A DNA stretch of 64,000 bases from Juglans regia (Eukaryota > Streptophyta > Magnoliopsida > Fagales > Juglandaceae). The notes beneath the pieces are model-generated. The model ran no database searches. It was not told the DNA's origin and worked only from the letters and a program-made list of their open reading frames with translations. The stretch is taken from contig NC_049904.1 in the NCBI RefSeq assembly GCF_001411555.2, positions 29,153,370 to 29,217,369 on the forward strand. Direction: 5' to 3'. Position 1 is the first letter of the stretch, and the number at the start of each line of letters is the position of its first letter. The translations under genes and the position numbers were made by a program. Below, one piece after another: positions 24,972 through 36,549 of this stretch.

Positions 24972-25098
24972 CTTGTAGAAACTTCCAAATGGAATAACTG
25001 GGTAAGAAATATAAATTGAACCATTGGTGTTTAAAACAAAAATGCTAAACTTGCCCCATAAGTGGCCACCTCCAAAAGAAAATTCAACAAGGCAATTT
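24972..25098 (-). pseudogene. Captured fragment resembling plant NUP88 (MOS7)
   Basis: The minus strand encodes VEFSFGGGHLWGKFSIFVL followed by NTNGSIYISYPVIPFGSFYK. From memory of the family, plant NUP88 has a closely similar block with DFSFGGDHLW and GSIYILCPVVPFGSVYKWE. The open frame continues upstream to about 25415 (DQFEDLKQAYEEIMRVKKG) without a match I can name. Intact NUP88 is a nuclear-pore component; this is only a fragment. Confidence 0.5.
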
Positions 25099-25445
25099 GA
25101 TGAAAAATATTTGAAACTTCTAAATGATTTTGATGATATAACAAAGTTGGTAAGTAATAGCATGTCATCAAGATGAAGAACAGCTTTTTGATCACTAACA
25201 TGACTAACAACCTCATGCTTACATATTAATATTGTAAATAGAACACTTGGATTGACAACATCTTGCATTACAGCATCATAAATTAGCTCCCGTTGTCCAA
25301 CACCCAGTTTTTTTCTCTCTCCAACCACTTGGATCCCTTTCTTCACTCGCATTATCTCCTCATATGCCTGTTTTAAATCTTCAAACTGATCGAGGTTGTT
25401 TACTAGGCCATACAAGAGTCAATGGTTCACCACAGATGTTCTTTC

Positions 25446-25858
25446 TGTTAGACTTAAATAAAATTCTCTAATGCGGAATAACACTTTAGAAATGAGAATT
25501 GAAGGGTTTAACGTCAAGAAAAATTACCTCCAGCCATTGATGCAATTCACTGTATAAGTTGCGTTTCTCACTGTGTTTGGCTCTTCCAAACTCTTCTCTA
25601 CTCTATTTAGATGGTGTAATGCCGAAGGGAATTGAGTGAGTGAGTTTGGGGACCAAACACATGTATTTATAGCCGAAATCCCCATCAAATTTAGGTGTTT
25701 ACGTGTCCCACGTGATCCTATTTTCATGGGATCAGTTTAAATTGATGGAGGAGTGTTGAACCACTTAAAGGACTCTTAAGATGATAGACTCCCACTCACG
25801 ATCGTCTTCATGAGCAATAATCGGTCAATATAATTATATGCATGAGAATCGGTCAACA
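25446..25858 (-). repeat. Copia 3' LTR
   Basis: On the plus strand it starts TGTTAGACTTAAATAAAATT and ends GAGAATCGGTCAACA. It is 413 bp and differs from the other LTR mainly by extra sequence near 25512-25545. Confidence 0.93.
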
Positions 25859-25871
25859 TTCTCCCACTTGG
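25859..25871 (-). other. Copia polypurine tract
   Basis: The minus strand reads CCAAGTGGGAGAA directly before the 3' LTR start TGTTGACC. Confidence 0.75.
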
Positions 25872-26173
25872 TCCACACTCCTAGTTTAAGATTTCATTTT
25901 AAACCCATCAATAATCTTCATTTAAGTAATAAATACATGAATCATGGCGATAGGTCCTCTAATGACGAGCATTACCTTCCATGTATTACTATGTATTCAT
26001 TCTTTATAATTTATGTGGGAACAATTTCTTAATGAATAAACCCTATGTTTATTCTTGGTCCAATACAGATGAATTTTTCTCAAAAATAAATTAAGGTGCA
26101 CATTAATATGAGAAAAGAACATCAAAATGATTAAAAATTTCATTAAAAATAACAATGTTCATACAATGAAAAA

Positions 26174-29100
26174 CTACATAATGGAACCTAGTCCCATATT
26201 CACTATATGATCCTTAAATTTCAACGGTGGCATGCTCTTTGTCAAATGATTAGCGATCATTAGTTCAGTTCTTACGTGCTCAATGACCACTTTATTTTCT
26301 TTAACACGTTCCCTTATGGCTAAATATTTAATGTCGATGTGTTTACTCCGACTCCCACTTTTGTTGTTCTTAGCCATAAAAACAGCAGCTGAATTGTCGC
26401 AATACATTCTCAATGGCCTAGAGATTGAATCCATAATTCTAAGCCAGAAATGAAACTCTTAAGCCATACACCATGTGAAGTAGCCTCAAAACAAGAGACG
26501 AACTTGGCTTCCATAGTAGAAGTGGCAGTCAAAGTCTGCTTGGCACTCCTCCATGATATAGCTCCACCGGCCATCAAAAATATGTATCCTGATGTTGATT
26601 TGCGTGAATCAATACAGCCAGCAAAGTCAGAATCTGAGTAGCCAATTACTTCCAGATTGTCCGTTCGTCTATACATAAGCATGTATTCTTTGGTCCCTTG
26701 AAGGTACCTCATTACTTTCTTTGCAGCTCTCCAGTGGTCTAAACCTGGATTACTCTGATATCGTCCCAACATTCCCACAGCAAATACAATGTCAGGTCTT
26801 GTACAGACCTGAGCATACATTAGGCTTCCGACAGCAGAAGCATATGGAATGTTCTTCATTTGTTCCCTTTCAAGATCGTTCTTTGGGCATTGATTCAAAT
26901 TGAACCTATCACCCTTCACAATGGGAGCTACACTTGGTGAACAATCCTTCATCCGATATCTCTCCAAAAATTTATTAATATAGGTTTCCTGAGACAGACC
27001 CAAGATACCTCGAAATCTGTCTCTATGGATCTTAATGCCAATGACATAAGATGCCTCACCCATATCCTTCATATCAAAATTTTTAGAGAGGAATTGTTTC
27101 ACTTCATGCAGCAAACCCTTATCATTGGTTGCTAGCAAAATGTCATCCACATATAAAACAAGAAAACAGATTTTACTCCCACTGACCTTCTGGTATATAC
27201 ATTGATCCATAACGTTTTCTACAAAACCGAATGAAGAAATTACATTATGGAATTTCAAATACCATTGGCGAGATGCTTGTTTTAAACCGTATAAAGATTT
27301 CTTGAGCTTGCAAACCAATTGCTCACCATCACTAGAGGGGAATCCTTCAGGCTGTTTCATATAAACCTCATCCTCTAGATCTCTATTGAGAAATGCTGTT
27401 TTCACATCCATTTGTTGCAATTCTAAGTCAAAATGGGCTACTAATGCCAAAATAACATTCAAAGAATCTTTCTTAGATACGGGAGAGAAAGTCTCCGTGT
27501 AATCGATTCCTTCTTTCTGAGTGAATCCCTTAGCAACGAGTCTTCCCTTGTATCTCTCAATGTTGCCTAATGAGTCTCTTTTGGTTTTAAAGACCCATTT
27601 ACATCCAATGGCTTTTACATCATTAGGCAACTCAACAAGATCCCAGACTTCATTACTCTTCATGGAATTCATCTATTCCTTCATGGCATTGTACCATAAT
27701 TCTGATTCTTTGTAACTCATGGCTTGTGAAAATAATTCGGGATCATTTTCGGCTCCAATGTTATAGTCAGATTCTTGCAGATACACAACATAGTCACTAG
27801 GAATTGCTGATCTTCTTGCTTTAACAGATTTTCTTAATGTTGCATCATCATCTTCCTGAGAATTAGTATGTGGTTCAACTTGTTGTTCAAAAGTTGTTGG
27901 CAACTCTTGAACTACCTGATCTACTAGAGTGTCGTCAGCAACTTGTGGAACATCAATGATTAGTTGTTCAACACCAGTTGGTACTTGAGAGGTGTTGTAA
28001 ACAATAATCAATCTATCACTTAAAGTGGAAGGTTGAGATTCTGAATGATCATTCTTATAAACTATGTTCCTGGTTTGATAGCTCCCACTGATCAAGTCAT
28101 TTTCAAAAAACTTTGCATTTCTTGATTCCACAATCCTAGTACTGTGAGATGGACAATAAAATCTATAACCCTTAGACCTTTCAGCATATCCAATGAAATA
28201 CCCACTAATGGTCATTGGGTCTAGTTTCTTCTATTGTGGATTATAAATTCTCACCTCAGACGGGCATCCCCAAACGCGCATATGTCGCAAACTCGGTTTC
28301 CAACATTTCCATAATTCAAATGGCGTTTTAGAAACAGCCTTGGTTGGAACTCAGTTTAATATATACACTGTCGTCTTAAGTGTTTCAGCCCACAATGATT
28401 TAGGAAGATTGGAGCTGCTAAGCATACTCCGCACCATGTCTAATAATGTTCAGTTTCTTCTTTCTGCTACACTATTCTGGTCCGGTGAACCAGGCATGGT
28501 GTATTGAGCAACAATCTCATTCTCTTGAAGAAACTTTGCAAATGGCACAGGTGCTTGTCCATTCTATGTGTATCTACCATAATATTCTCCACCTCTATCT
28601 GATCTCACGATCTTAATTTGTTTACCGCATTGTTTCTCTACTTCAGCCTTAAAGATTTTAAAGGCATCTAATGTTTCGTTCTTGTTATGAAGTATGTAGA
28701 GATACATATATCGTGAGTAATCATCTATAAAAGAGATGAAGTATTTCTAACCATATGAGTCCATGTCTGGACTACATATATCAGTATGTATGATCTCTAA
28801 TATGTTTGAACTCCTATTGGCACATTTATTTGACTTGTTGGTCTGCTTTCCCTTTATGCAGTCCACACAAGTCTCAAAATCAGTAAAATCTAGAGTATTA
28901 AGTACCTTTTCATTTACTAATATTTTAATTCTATCTATGGAGATATAGCCTAATCTCCGGTGCCATAATTTAGAGGAATCTTCATTAATAACACATCTTT
29001 TAGTGCCAGTGTGAACATGCATTGAATCATAAGTGGTATTGTTTTATAAATTAATGCAGTAAAGACCATCAGACAAAGTACCATTCCCAACATAATCAGA

Positions 29101-30240
29101 TTTATAAAATAAACTAAATGATGAATTTGAAAAATTAAAAGAATATTCAAAAGGTACTAATCTTGAAACTGAAATCAAATTTCTAGAAAAACTTGGAACA
29201 TAAAAGTCTTTTCCAACTTTAAAACAAAACCACTAGATAAAATTAAATAGCAAGTTCCAACAGCTTCCACATGCGAGCCCATCTTGTTTCCTGATAAGAT
29301 GCTTCACTCACTTCCCACTGGCTTTCTTAGGTTTTGCAAACCCTACAAGGAATTCGAAATGTGGATTGTTGATCCAGAATCAATCCACCATGTGTTAAAA
29401 TTGACATTAACCATATTAGATTCATAACAAACAAGTGAGGTCGAATTACCTTTGTCTGCAAACCATTTCTGGAATTTGGCGCATTCCTTCTTCATGTGTC
29501 CCTTCTTTTTACAGAAGAAACATTTGGAATCTTTCTTAATATCACCTTGGGGAGATATTTTGCCTTTTCCCTTCAGTTTGGCTTGATATTTGCCCTTTCC
29601 ATGCGTTGCCAACATTGCACTTTCACCCTATTCCATCATCAGTCTCCCTTCCTCTTGAACACACATGGCCATGAGTTCATTAATTGACCATTTATCCTTA
29701 TGTGTGTTGTAAGAGATTTTGAAGGGTCCATATTGATGCGGGAGTGTGTTCAGGATGTAGTGCACCAGGAAGGACTCCGACATTTCAACCTCGAGTTTCT
29801 TCAATTACATTGTCCATCATTTGCATGATGTGCTTACGCACACGTTTCACACTGGTGAGCCTTAGGGATGAGAACTTCATAATTAGGTTGTTTGCTAGTG
29901 CCTTGTCTGAAGTGACAAATTGTTCATCAATGACTTTTAGCAAGTCTCAGACTTTTTCATGCTGATCGACAGAACCACGAATACTAGCTGATATTCTAGT
30001 CTTAATGAACATCATGCTAAGGCGATTAGATCGCTCCCATCGCTCATAAAGTGCGATGTCTGCTGCATTGCTGGTATCAGTTATAGCTGGTGGTTCATCT
30101 TTCCTAATAGCATAATCTATGTCCATCCACCCTAAGTGAAGAAGAATTCTCTCCTTCCAAACCTTATAGTTATCTCCCTTAAGTTCAGGGATATCATAAC
30201 GAATATCAGATAAATTTGTAGGTTGTGTAACTGCATATAG
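26174..30240 (-). pseudogene. Copia gag-pol, degenerate
   Basis: Domains on the minus strand: gag about 29630-30240 (SDKALANNLIMKFSSLRL, VRKHIMQMMDNVIEE); zinc knuckle CFFCKKKGHMKKEC near 29490-29530; protease-like WWIDSGSTIHIS near 29350; GAG-pre-integrase LWHRRLGYISIDR near 28960; integrase core about 28240-28760 (RSDRGGEYYGRYT, MPGSPDQNSVAERRN); reverse transcriptase 26900-27672 with NGYKWVFK-like GCKWVFKTKRD, QMDVKTAFLN and FLVLYVDDILLA; RNase H 26174-26620 ending with NSAAVFMAKNNKSGSRSKHID. In-frame stops occur in the integrase and between integrase and RT, and a frame change lies near 26410-26434. The longest uninterrupted piece is 420 codons (26410-27672). Confidence 0.93.
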
Positions 30241-31111
30241 ATTACATGCTTACATTAAAATTGAGGCCTAAATAAATATTCATGTTTTACCAATGTAAAT
30301 CATGCCTAAAAATTGAATCTAATGACATAAAATTGCATGTGGGCTAAATTTTTAATACCAGTTGATTCAATTAATCTATATGATAGAATTTTATTAATTT
30401 AATTACTTAATTCATAATTCTAAAGGGTATATTATGATTTGATGTGTATTCTATCTTAAACTTTTATGATAAAACTGTCAAATTATTTACTTCATTCATA
30501 ATTCTTGTGGGTAATTTATGAATAAATTGATATTTTATCATAATTAATAATATAAATATAATAAAAAATCCTGTGGGATAAAATTTATAATATTTATGTA
30601 TAATTAATTACAATTAATGTCTTATATTCCTTATGTGATCTTAATCAATCATAATAATTTTACTTAATTAAAGATGCTGTGGCTATTCTCTAATTAACAT
30701 AAAACTATATGGATCACTAGACATTTAAATTGCATAAGACTAGCTTAATATTATGAATTACATAATTTTAACTAATACTCACATGTTATAACTATGCACA
30801 AAAGATTCATAATATAAGCATAAATATTGCACAATCAAGACTATAATATTATGCATAACATTTAATTTCATGCTCTAAACTATATACTCATAAAAATTGC
30901 ATGTATAAAACAAAATTAATCAATTCATGCAAACTAAATATGAGCATAATAAACAATTATCCTCATTGCATATAATTAAAAATAAAAATAAACAATTATA
31001 AGCACAAAGGACATAGACCCAAAAATCCACTTTTCAAGGCATTTAAAATGGGAAAAAAAAATTCCTTTTTTTTTTAATTTTTTTTTTAATTTTATAAACA
31101 CTACACCATAT

Positions 31112-31502
31112 AAACGACAGGTCGTTTTTCTAGAAGGAAAAAATGACGTGTCGTTTTGCCCATTGCTTAAAACAGAGACAGCTCTTAAACGACATGTCGT
31201 TTTATTAAAACTCAAAACGATATGTCGTTTATTTTCATGCTTGGATAAACGACTACCGAATAAAACGACATGTCGTTTTCATCAAATTGAAAAACGACGT
31301 GTCGTTTTGTCATTACACTTGATACGGGCTCCGAAACAAAACGACATGTTGTTTTCATTAAATTGAAAACGACGTGTCGTTTAGAAGTATACGGGAATTA
31401 GAATCCTTATGCTAAACGATAGGTCGTTTTCATAATTGAAAACAAACTGTCGTTTAGCAGTACCGTATGAAACAATTTTCTGCTGAAAACGACATGTCGT
31501 CT
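31112..31502. repeat. Array of 11 palindromes (AAACGACATGTCGTTT) in Copia leader
   Basis: Sixteen-base near-perfect palindromes start at 31112, 31141, 31187, 31215, 31263, 31292, 31339, 31367, 31414, 31440 and 31487, with a half copy at 31247. Steps are 29, 46, 28, 48, 29, 47, 28, 47, 26 and 47, so two alternating spacings form a unit of about 75 bp. The shorter spacers share a TTCATNAAATTGAA core. The array lies between the primer-binding site and gag, in the transcribed 5' leader. It could be a protein-binding enhancer array or an RNA structure; neither is demonstrated. Confidence 0.95.
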
Positions 31503-31729
31503 TCTACCTCCAGACACAGCGCGATTTTCGCATTTCACAGCCATTTTCACGTCAAAAATCATGTTTTTAAACACAGAAAGTTTAGAAAAAATATTTCTTT
31601 ATGATTTCTAAACTTCTTTCAAATAAAAAAGGTCCAAAAAAACAAAACCCAAAATTTTTTTTCAAGTTTCGGCCAAAAACAGAGGAACTGCATTTTTTGA
31701 ATTTAAACACCAAGATAGAGGTTTTTAAT

Positions 31730-31741
31730 GCTCTGATACCA
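31730..31741 (-). other. Copia primer-binding site
   Basis: The minus strand reads TGGTATCAGAGC two bases after the 5' LTR, complementary to the 3' end of initiator tRNA-Met, as in most plant Copia elements. Confidence 0.9.
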
Positions 31742-31743
31742 AT

Positions 31744-32136
31744 TGTTAGACTTAAATAAAATTCTCTAATGCGGAATAACACTTTAGAAATTAGAATTGA
31801 AGGGCCAAGCTTTATTGATGTAATTCACTGTATAAGCTGCATTTCTCACTGTGTTTGGCTCTTCCAAACTCTTCTCTACTCTATTTAGATGGTATAATGC
31901 CGAAGGGAATTGAGTGAGTGAGTTTGGGGACCAAACACATGTATTTATAGCCGAAATCCACATCAAATTTCGGTGTTTACGTGTCCCACGTGATCCTATT
32001 TTCATGGGATCAGTTTAAATTGATGGAGGAGTGTTGGACCACTTAAAGGACTCTTAAGATGATAGACTCCCACTCATGAACGTCTTCATGAGCAAGAATC
32101 GGTCAATATAATTATATGCATGAGAATCGGTCAACA
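31744..32136 (-). repeat. Copia 5' LTR
   Basis: 393 bp, starting TGTTAGACTT and ending GGTCAACA on the plus strand; partner of 25446-25858. Confidence 0.93.
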
Positions 32137-32159
32137 CTTTCTCCTATGGTGCTCTTAAA

Positions 32160-32308
32160 GGTTTCTTTGCATCCAAATGGTAGTTAAATAATACAAACCC
32201 ATACCCATCTTTCTTAAATTGTACACTGCAACGCCCAAACCTTCAAAAAACATTTTCAAGTTCATCTCTTCGAGTCTCAGCTGGCAATTTACCAATATTC
32301 AAAGACAT
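32160..32308 (-). pseudogene. Captured RRM (SR splicing-factor-like) fragment
   Basis: The minus strand starts MSLNIGKLPAETRRDELENVF, then after a one-base frame change continues RFGRCSVQFKKDGYGFVLF. The combined pattern is an RNA-recognition motif: an RNP2-like strand, an R-DELE-F helix and an RNP1-like GYGFV block. It resembles the first RRM of plant SR-type splicing factors. The frameshift and lack of the rest of the gene make it a fragment. Confidence 0.7.
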
Positions 32309-32419
32309 TTGAGAAGCTTTGCATTTTCGAAAAATGAGCTTGATGCAGTTTGGGTATTCCTTCAATATATATAGATATGGATGACATGAGTGGATTGTGT
32401 ACCTAGAAATCAATATCTT

Positions 32420-32510
32420 CTTGTTACCCAAATCACTCAAATTAACAGCCTGGATTGCAGCACCATAGGTAATAACCTCATTAGGATTGCAGAAATTCTT
32501 TAACGGGAAG
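32420..32510 (-). pseudogene. Second HSP70-derived fragment
   Basis: The minus strand encodes FCNPNEVITYGAAIQAVNLSD, matching the HSP70 block INPDEAVAYGAAIQAAIL. In HSP70 this block follows the VQQLL block found at 24003, but here it lies 5' of it in the element, so the pieces are out of order or came from separate captures. Confidence 0.8.
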
Positions 32511-32569
32511 GACCAATCCCACGATTGCATTTTGTTGAAAACTTGGAAGGCCTGTTTTCCATATTCTTC

Positions 32570-32995
32570 TCAATTGGAGTTAAAGGAGCTTTGACCTTCA
32601 TTCTCGTTTGGGTTTGGTTGTCGGTTACCTGTAAGATGAATGAGTCTAAGTGATCGGAGGAGTTTCAAAACTTCAGTTGGTTTTGGTTTTTGAAGTGGTT
32701 GTTGGTCCAAATCGATTTGGCACCGAATAACTGTTCCACCAGGGTCAAACTTCCATCTGGTGCCACAAGAATTGTTCCCAGCGGATGAACTAACACACTC
32801 ATTCTCTCTTTGCCGCGTCTCTATTTGCATTTGTTTCCTGAGAAAGGAAAATTTCGATGGCCCCCAAGACTGAGCCAAGGCCAGTCGAGGAAAACAGTCG
32901 AAGAAAAGAAATCCATTGTGGTGGAGAAGAAATTGAGATTTGAGAGAGTCAGCTTTGGTCGAAGATGAAATGGGACAAGGAATGTCGTTGCTCAT
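32570..32995 (-). other. Unidentified 141-codon frame in outer element
   Basis: An open frame beginning MSNDIPCPISSSTKADS. It has no domain I recognise and sits just inside the 5' leader side of the outer element. It could be captured host sequence or a remnant of the element's own leader or gag. Confidence 0.3.
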
Positions 32996-33313
32996 TCCTC
33001 GTCTTCATGCATCCCACAGATCTGGTCCTCTTGGCCTTTCTATTTTTGTTCCTCTGATTTGGTCCTGTATTGCATGTTCTATCTGTATTTCACCTATTTG
33101 ATCTTCCTAATGGTTGAAGCTTTCTTTAAGGTTTCTCTCAAATTTGTTCATATGCTATCGAAATACTTTGTGCATTTCATTATAATCGTCCCGAAATTCA
33201 TTCAAATGGTGTTGGAGAGCTTCATAGCCTTGTTGAGTTTGAAGAACAAGCTCTGTAATCTTCTGAATTGAGGTAAGAATTTCTTGTATTTTTTTAAAGC
33301 ACAGAGATCGGTG

Positions 33314-33327
33314 TCTCTCTGATACCA
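33314..33327 (-). other. Primer-binding site of the outer LTR element
   Basis: The minus strand reads TGGTATCAGAGAGA two bases after the 5' LTR (33330-33744), the same tRNA-Met type as in the nested Copia. This suggests the outer element is also Copia-derived. Confidence 0.8.
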
Positions 33328-33329
33328 AT

Positions 33330-33744
33330 TATAACACACCTCACAGGTTAAAATAAGATAATACTGATTTGCTCTCTTTGATGGGAGCGCCTCCAAGAAA
33401 ATGAGAGAGAAAGTGAGAAAATGAGAGAAAAATAAAGAAATTTCTATATCATTCCAGATTAATTTTCGTAAAGCCGCTAGCTTCTTACATATAGTATGTA
33501 GACTTCAACAAGGTTGACCCACATATGGGCCTAGACTAAAAGCACACTAAAATAACTATTGAAATGAGAACTACACTAAGGGCCCAAGCCCATTAACCCA
33601 CTACCACTAAATTCCAATTAAAACAACACGACCCCAACAAGTAATGAAAATAACTATCTAATCATAAGATGGCCCATGACCTAACAAGCATGCAAACTTC
33701 CAACTTAGTGGTTGAGGCCTTGTACTTGTTTTTGGACTGTGACA
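33330..33744 (-). repeat. 5' LTR of the gene-fragment-carrying element
   Basis: 415 bp; pairs with 23555-23959. The first two bases have changed from TG to TA. Divergence between the two copies is clearly higher than between the nested Copia LTRs, consistent with the outer element being older. Confidence 0.85.
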
Positions 33745-35666
33745 TGCCGATCCTTCAGACGATCGAAGAAAATTGTCGAAAGAAGTGGTGCATGCTTCAC
33801 ACGCACGGCTCAACCCATGCATGAGATCCACATGCTGACGCACCAGAGTGTACCTGTTGCCTTCATGCGCGGCATATTCAGGACCAGCACTCTCGGATCC
33901 TTTAGATCCAACCAACTTCCACTTTCATAGAGTGGCGCGTGTCCTTCACGGGCCTCCACAGTCCCTGGCATTCGTCATCTGGCAATCCAACGCATCTCTT
34001 GTTTGCTATTATCATATGTTTTCGCTTCTCCTAACTAAGAATTATAAGAAAAAGGTAGTGCAAGTCTCCTTCAATCAGTCTGGACCAGCGAAATGCATCA
34101 GAACTCTCTTCACTGCAACTCTCAGTAGTAATGTTACAGTCCTTTTATCGGATTTTATCAAAATCGCTTCAAGCAGCTTCCCCTTATAGAAAATGGGTGG
34201 AGGTCAAGTTATTGGCCCTAGATCCCTCTTTTTTTTTTTTTTCTTGTATTGTATTTGCTGGTTTGAGATAAATGTTGAGGCCTCCCACCTTGTTAACTAT
34301 TGTATCATGTAACCGTTAAATATATCTATAATATGCTTGCTTAAAAAAAATGCTGACATGATATATAGGTGTCACGTCATAATGAGTTAGAATTGGATTC
34401 GTACTATATTTAATTTGTACAGATTTTAAATAGATAAATTTTCTATTTAGCAGCTTTATACCACATACATGCTGAAAAAAAAAAAAAAAAAGTAGGTATG
34501 TGAAGACTAGTTTACAATTGCTCAATAGAATTTATCTTGTATGCTTTGAAACGAATTAAATAATACATTGGCAATATCCAACGAAAACACTACCGTAAGA
34601 TTGGAGAGATATTTTGGTTATTTTATTTATTAATTTAATTACAATTAAAACATCCATTTTTTTTTATAATAAATAAAATTATTCGTTACGATTGAAAGAC
34701 ATAATTAACTAAACAAACACATGATCAACACCACGTCTCTGCCCACACTAATATTTCCATCATATTCCTCCAATATATCCTTTTTTCCCTTTATTCTTTG
34801 TGAAGTGGGAGATGGGTACTTGGAATCTTGGATAGTTTTCATTGTATTAAAGGAGTAAAATACATAGAACTGTGAAGTTTCATAAACTCTTCAGGAAGCA
34901 GCTTCCAGGTAAGTCTGTGACATTCGAAGTTTCATAAAGTTTTTATTTATTTATTTTTAAGTTCATATTCATTATAGAAAGACAATACTTAAGTTAAGTA
35001 CGTATCTTCCCTTAATTAAGGCTCCATTTGGTTTTATAACACATCTCTTCTCATCTTATCTCATCTGATCAACATCTAAACACTATTTAGAAACAAACAC
35101 TTTTTAATTTTTAATTTTTTTATTTAATCATTATAATTTTTCCAAACTTCCAAACAAAACACAAAAAATAATTTAATTTTTTCAAATTATAAAACACATA
35201 TAATATTAAAAAATTATTTTCTAACAATATTTTAATTTTATAATATTTTTATTCAACTTTTTTTTTTCTCTCATTTTCTAAAATTCTATAAAACATATTA
35301 ACTCAAATAATTTCACTACTACTCACAAAATATCTCATTATTATTTAATAATTTCTTATCTTATCTCATCGCATCTGTGTAACTAAATAAGACCTAAATT
35401 GGATCAAGTCGAACTAAATACTGAGTAATTAAACTAAGTTTTTTTTTATTAGAACATGAGCAAAATTCGAACTTACATTGATCTACATTTAATATTCGCG
35501 GTCAGTTTATTTTTATTTTTTAATGAACTCGAGTTGATTTCCAAATTGCTTGATTGATTTATTATTTTTAAATGAAATATAACTTATATATTATCACAAA
35601 TATATATTAGTAATTATTTCTTCAAGCAAGCATTTCATTAATAAATAGATGATATTTTATTATGAC
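33745..35666. other. Intergenic spacer
   Basis: No gene is recognised. The open frame at 33848-34189 has no domain. A MITE occupies about 35026-35396 and the rest is AT-rich. Confidence 0.45.
35026..35396. mobile_element. MITE with CTCATCTTATCTCATC blocks
   Basis: Left end AGGCTCCATTTGGTT and right end AACTAAATAAGACCT are inverted partners; the reverse complement of the right end is AGGTCTTATTTAGTT. Subterminal TCTCATCTTATCTCATC and TCTTATCTCATCGCATC are present. It is the same family, in reverse, as the copy at 60845-61218. Confidence 0.65.
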
Positions 35667-36549
35667 TTTTTTTTTTTTAAATGGATAGAATTTTTATTGA
35701 TCATATGCAAATCCAATCAGTCATTACATAACCTTTCACTCAAAACTTAGTTCAAAATCTATACAAGACATTTCTCTTTCCATACTTTATCATCTTGACA
35801 TGCTTTGTCAATTTATGTGCCACGGTATTGACCTCCCGATATGTAAAACAAACACTCTAGCTTGGTCTTGCCTTGAGCATGCTTCTGATATCTATAATCA
35901 CATTTCCATAATCTGTAGCTATATCTTCCATACCATTTGTATATTTCACAATTGTCTGAGAGTCACCTTCCAGTATCACCCTTGTCAACCCCAACTCCAT
36001 ACAAAAATCTATAGCTTTTCTCAAAGCTAGTGCCTCTGCTATTACAGGTTTCGTTGCATGATTTAAGTTTGAATTTAGAGTAGCCAAAATCTCTCAATCA
36101 TTATCTTTGATTATCACTCCAATCCCAACTCTCTTTGACTGATTATCCACTGCAGCATCCCAGTTGGCCTTGCATAATAAACCTAGTTGGTTTTTACAAG
36201 TTGCTTAAGGGTCTCTCTATTATTCTTGATTGCATACTCTTTTATTGATAATCCTGGGTTGTAATAAATTCCTGAAGACATTGCTTTGCATTCAGTAGCA
36301 CCATTCTTGGATGCTTAAATCTGTTTTAAAAAACTAGGAAATTTCTTCTTAACCATATTCTTCTCATTGTATAAGCCACTAATTCAACCTCTTCAGCATT
36401 TAGCTTGTCATTTAGTTTTATCCATAGTCCATGAAAACATATTCATTACTCGACCACTTCTGCACTGGGATACTAGTTTCAATCCAAACATCTGAGGCTG
36501 CAGAACAGCTCCACAAGGCATGTGACTCGATTTCAAATGTGCTTCCAAG

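Larger units (their letters stand above)
25446..32136 (-). mobile_element. Copia LTR retrotransposon nested in the outer element
   Basis: The 6691-bp element has LTRs at 25446-25858 and 31744-32136. It is flanked by the 5-bp duplication CTTTC on both sides (25441-25445 and 32137-32141). The minus strand carries, 5' to 3', a primer-binding site, a long leader with a palindrome array, gag, zinc knuckle, protease, integrase, reverse transcriptase and RNase H, which is the Copia order. Several in-frame stops and at least two frame changes make it non-autonomous today. The LTRs are highly similar apart from a 20-bp length difference, suggesting a fairly recent insertion. Confidence 0.95.
23555..33744 (-). 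mobile_element. Non-autonomous LTR retrotransposon carrying host-gene fragments
   Basis: Two related LTRs (23555-23959 and 33330-33744) bracket an interior of about 2.7 kb once the nested Copia element is subtracted. On the minus strand a primer-binding site TGGTATCAGAG follows the 5' LTR and a polypurine tract GAAGGGGAAGGGTT precedes the 3' LTR, so the element is genuine and oriented minus. No gag, protease, integrase or reverse transcriptase is seen in its own interior. Instead there are pieces resembling HSP70/BiP, an RRM splicing factor and probably NUP88, all in the sense direction of the element. The flanks (CGCCA and TGCCG) do not form a clear target duplication. Confidence 0.78.

Noticed and set aside
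31112..31502. CRISPR-like array
   Set aside because: The repeats are spaced regularly, but they are palindromes inside a Copia leader in plant DNA, with two alternating spacer lengths and related spacers.
23555..33744. Target-site duplication CGCCA/TGCCG for the outer element
   Set aside because: The two 5-mers share only a shifted GCC and do not match position by position.
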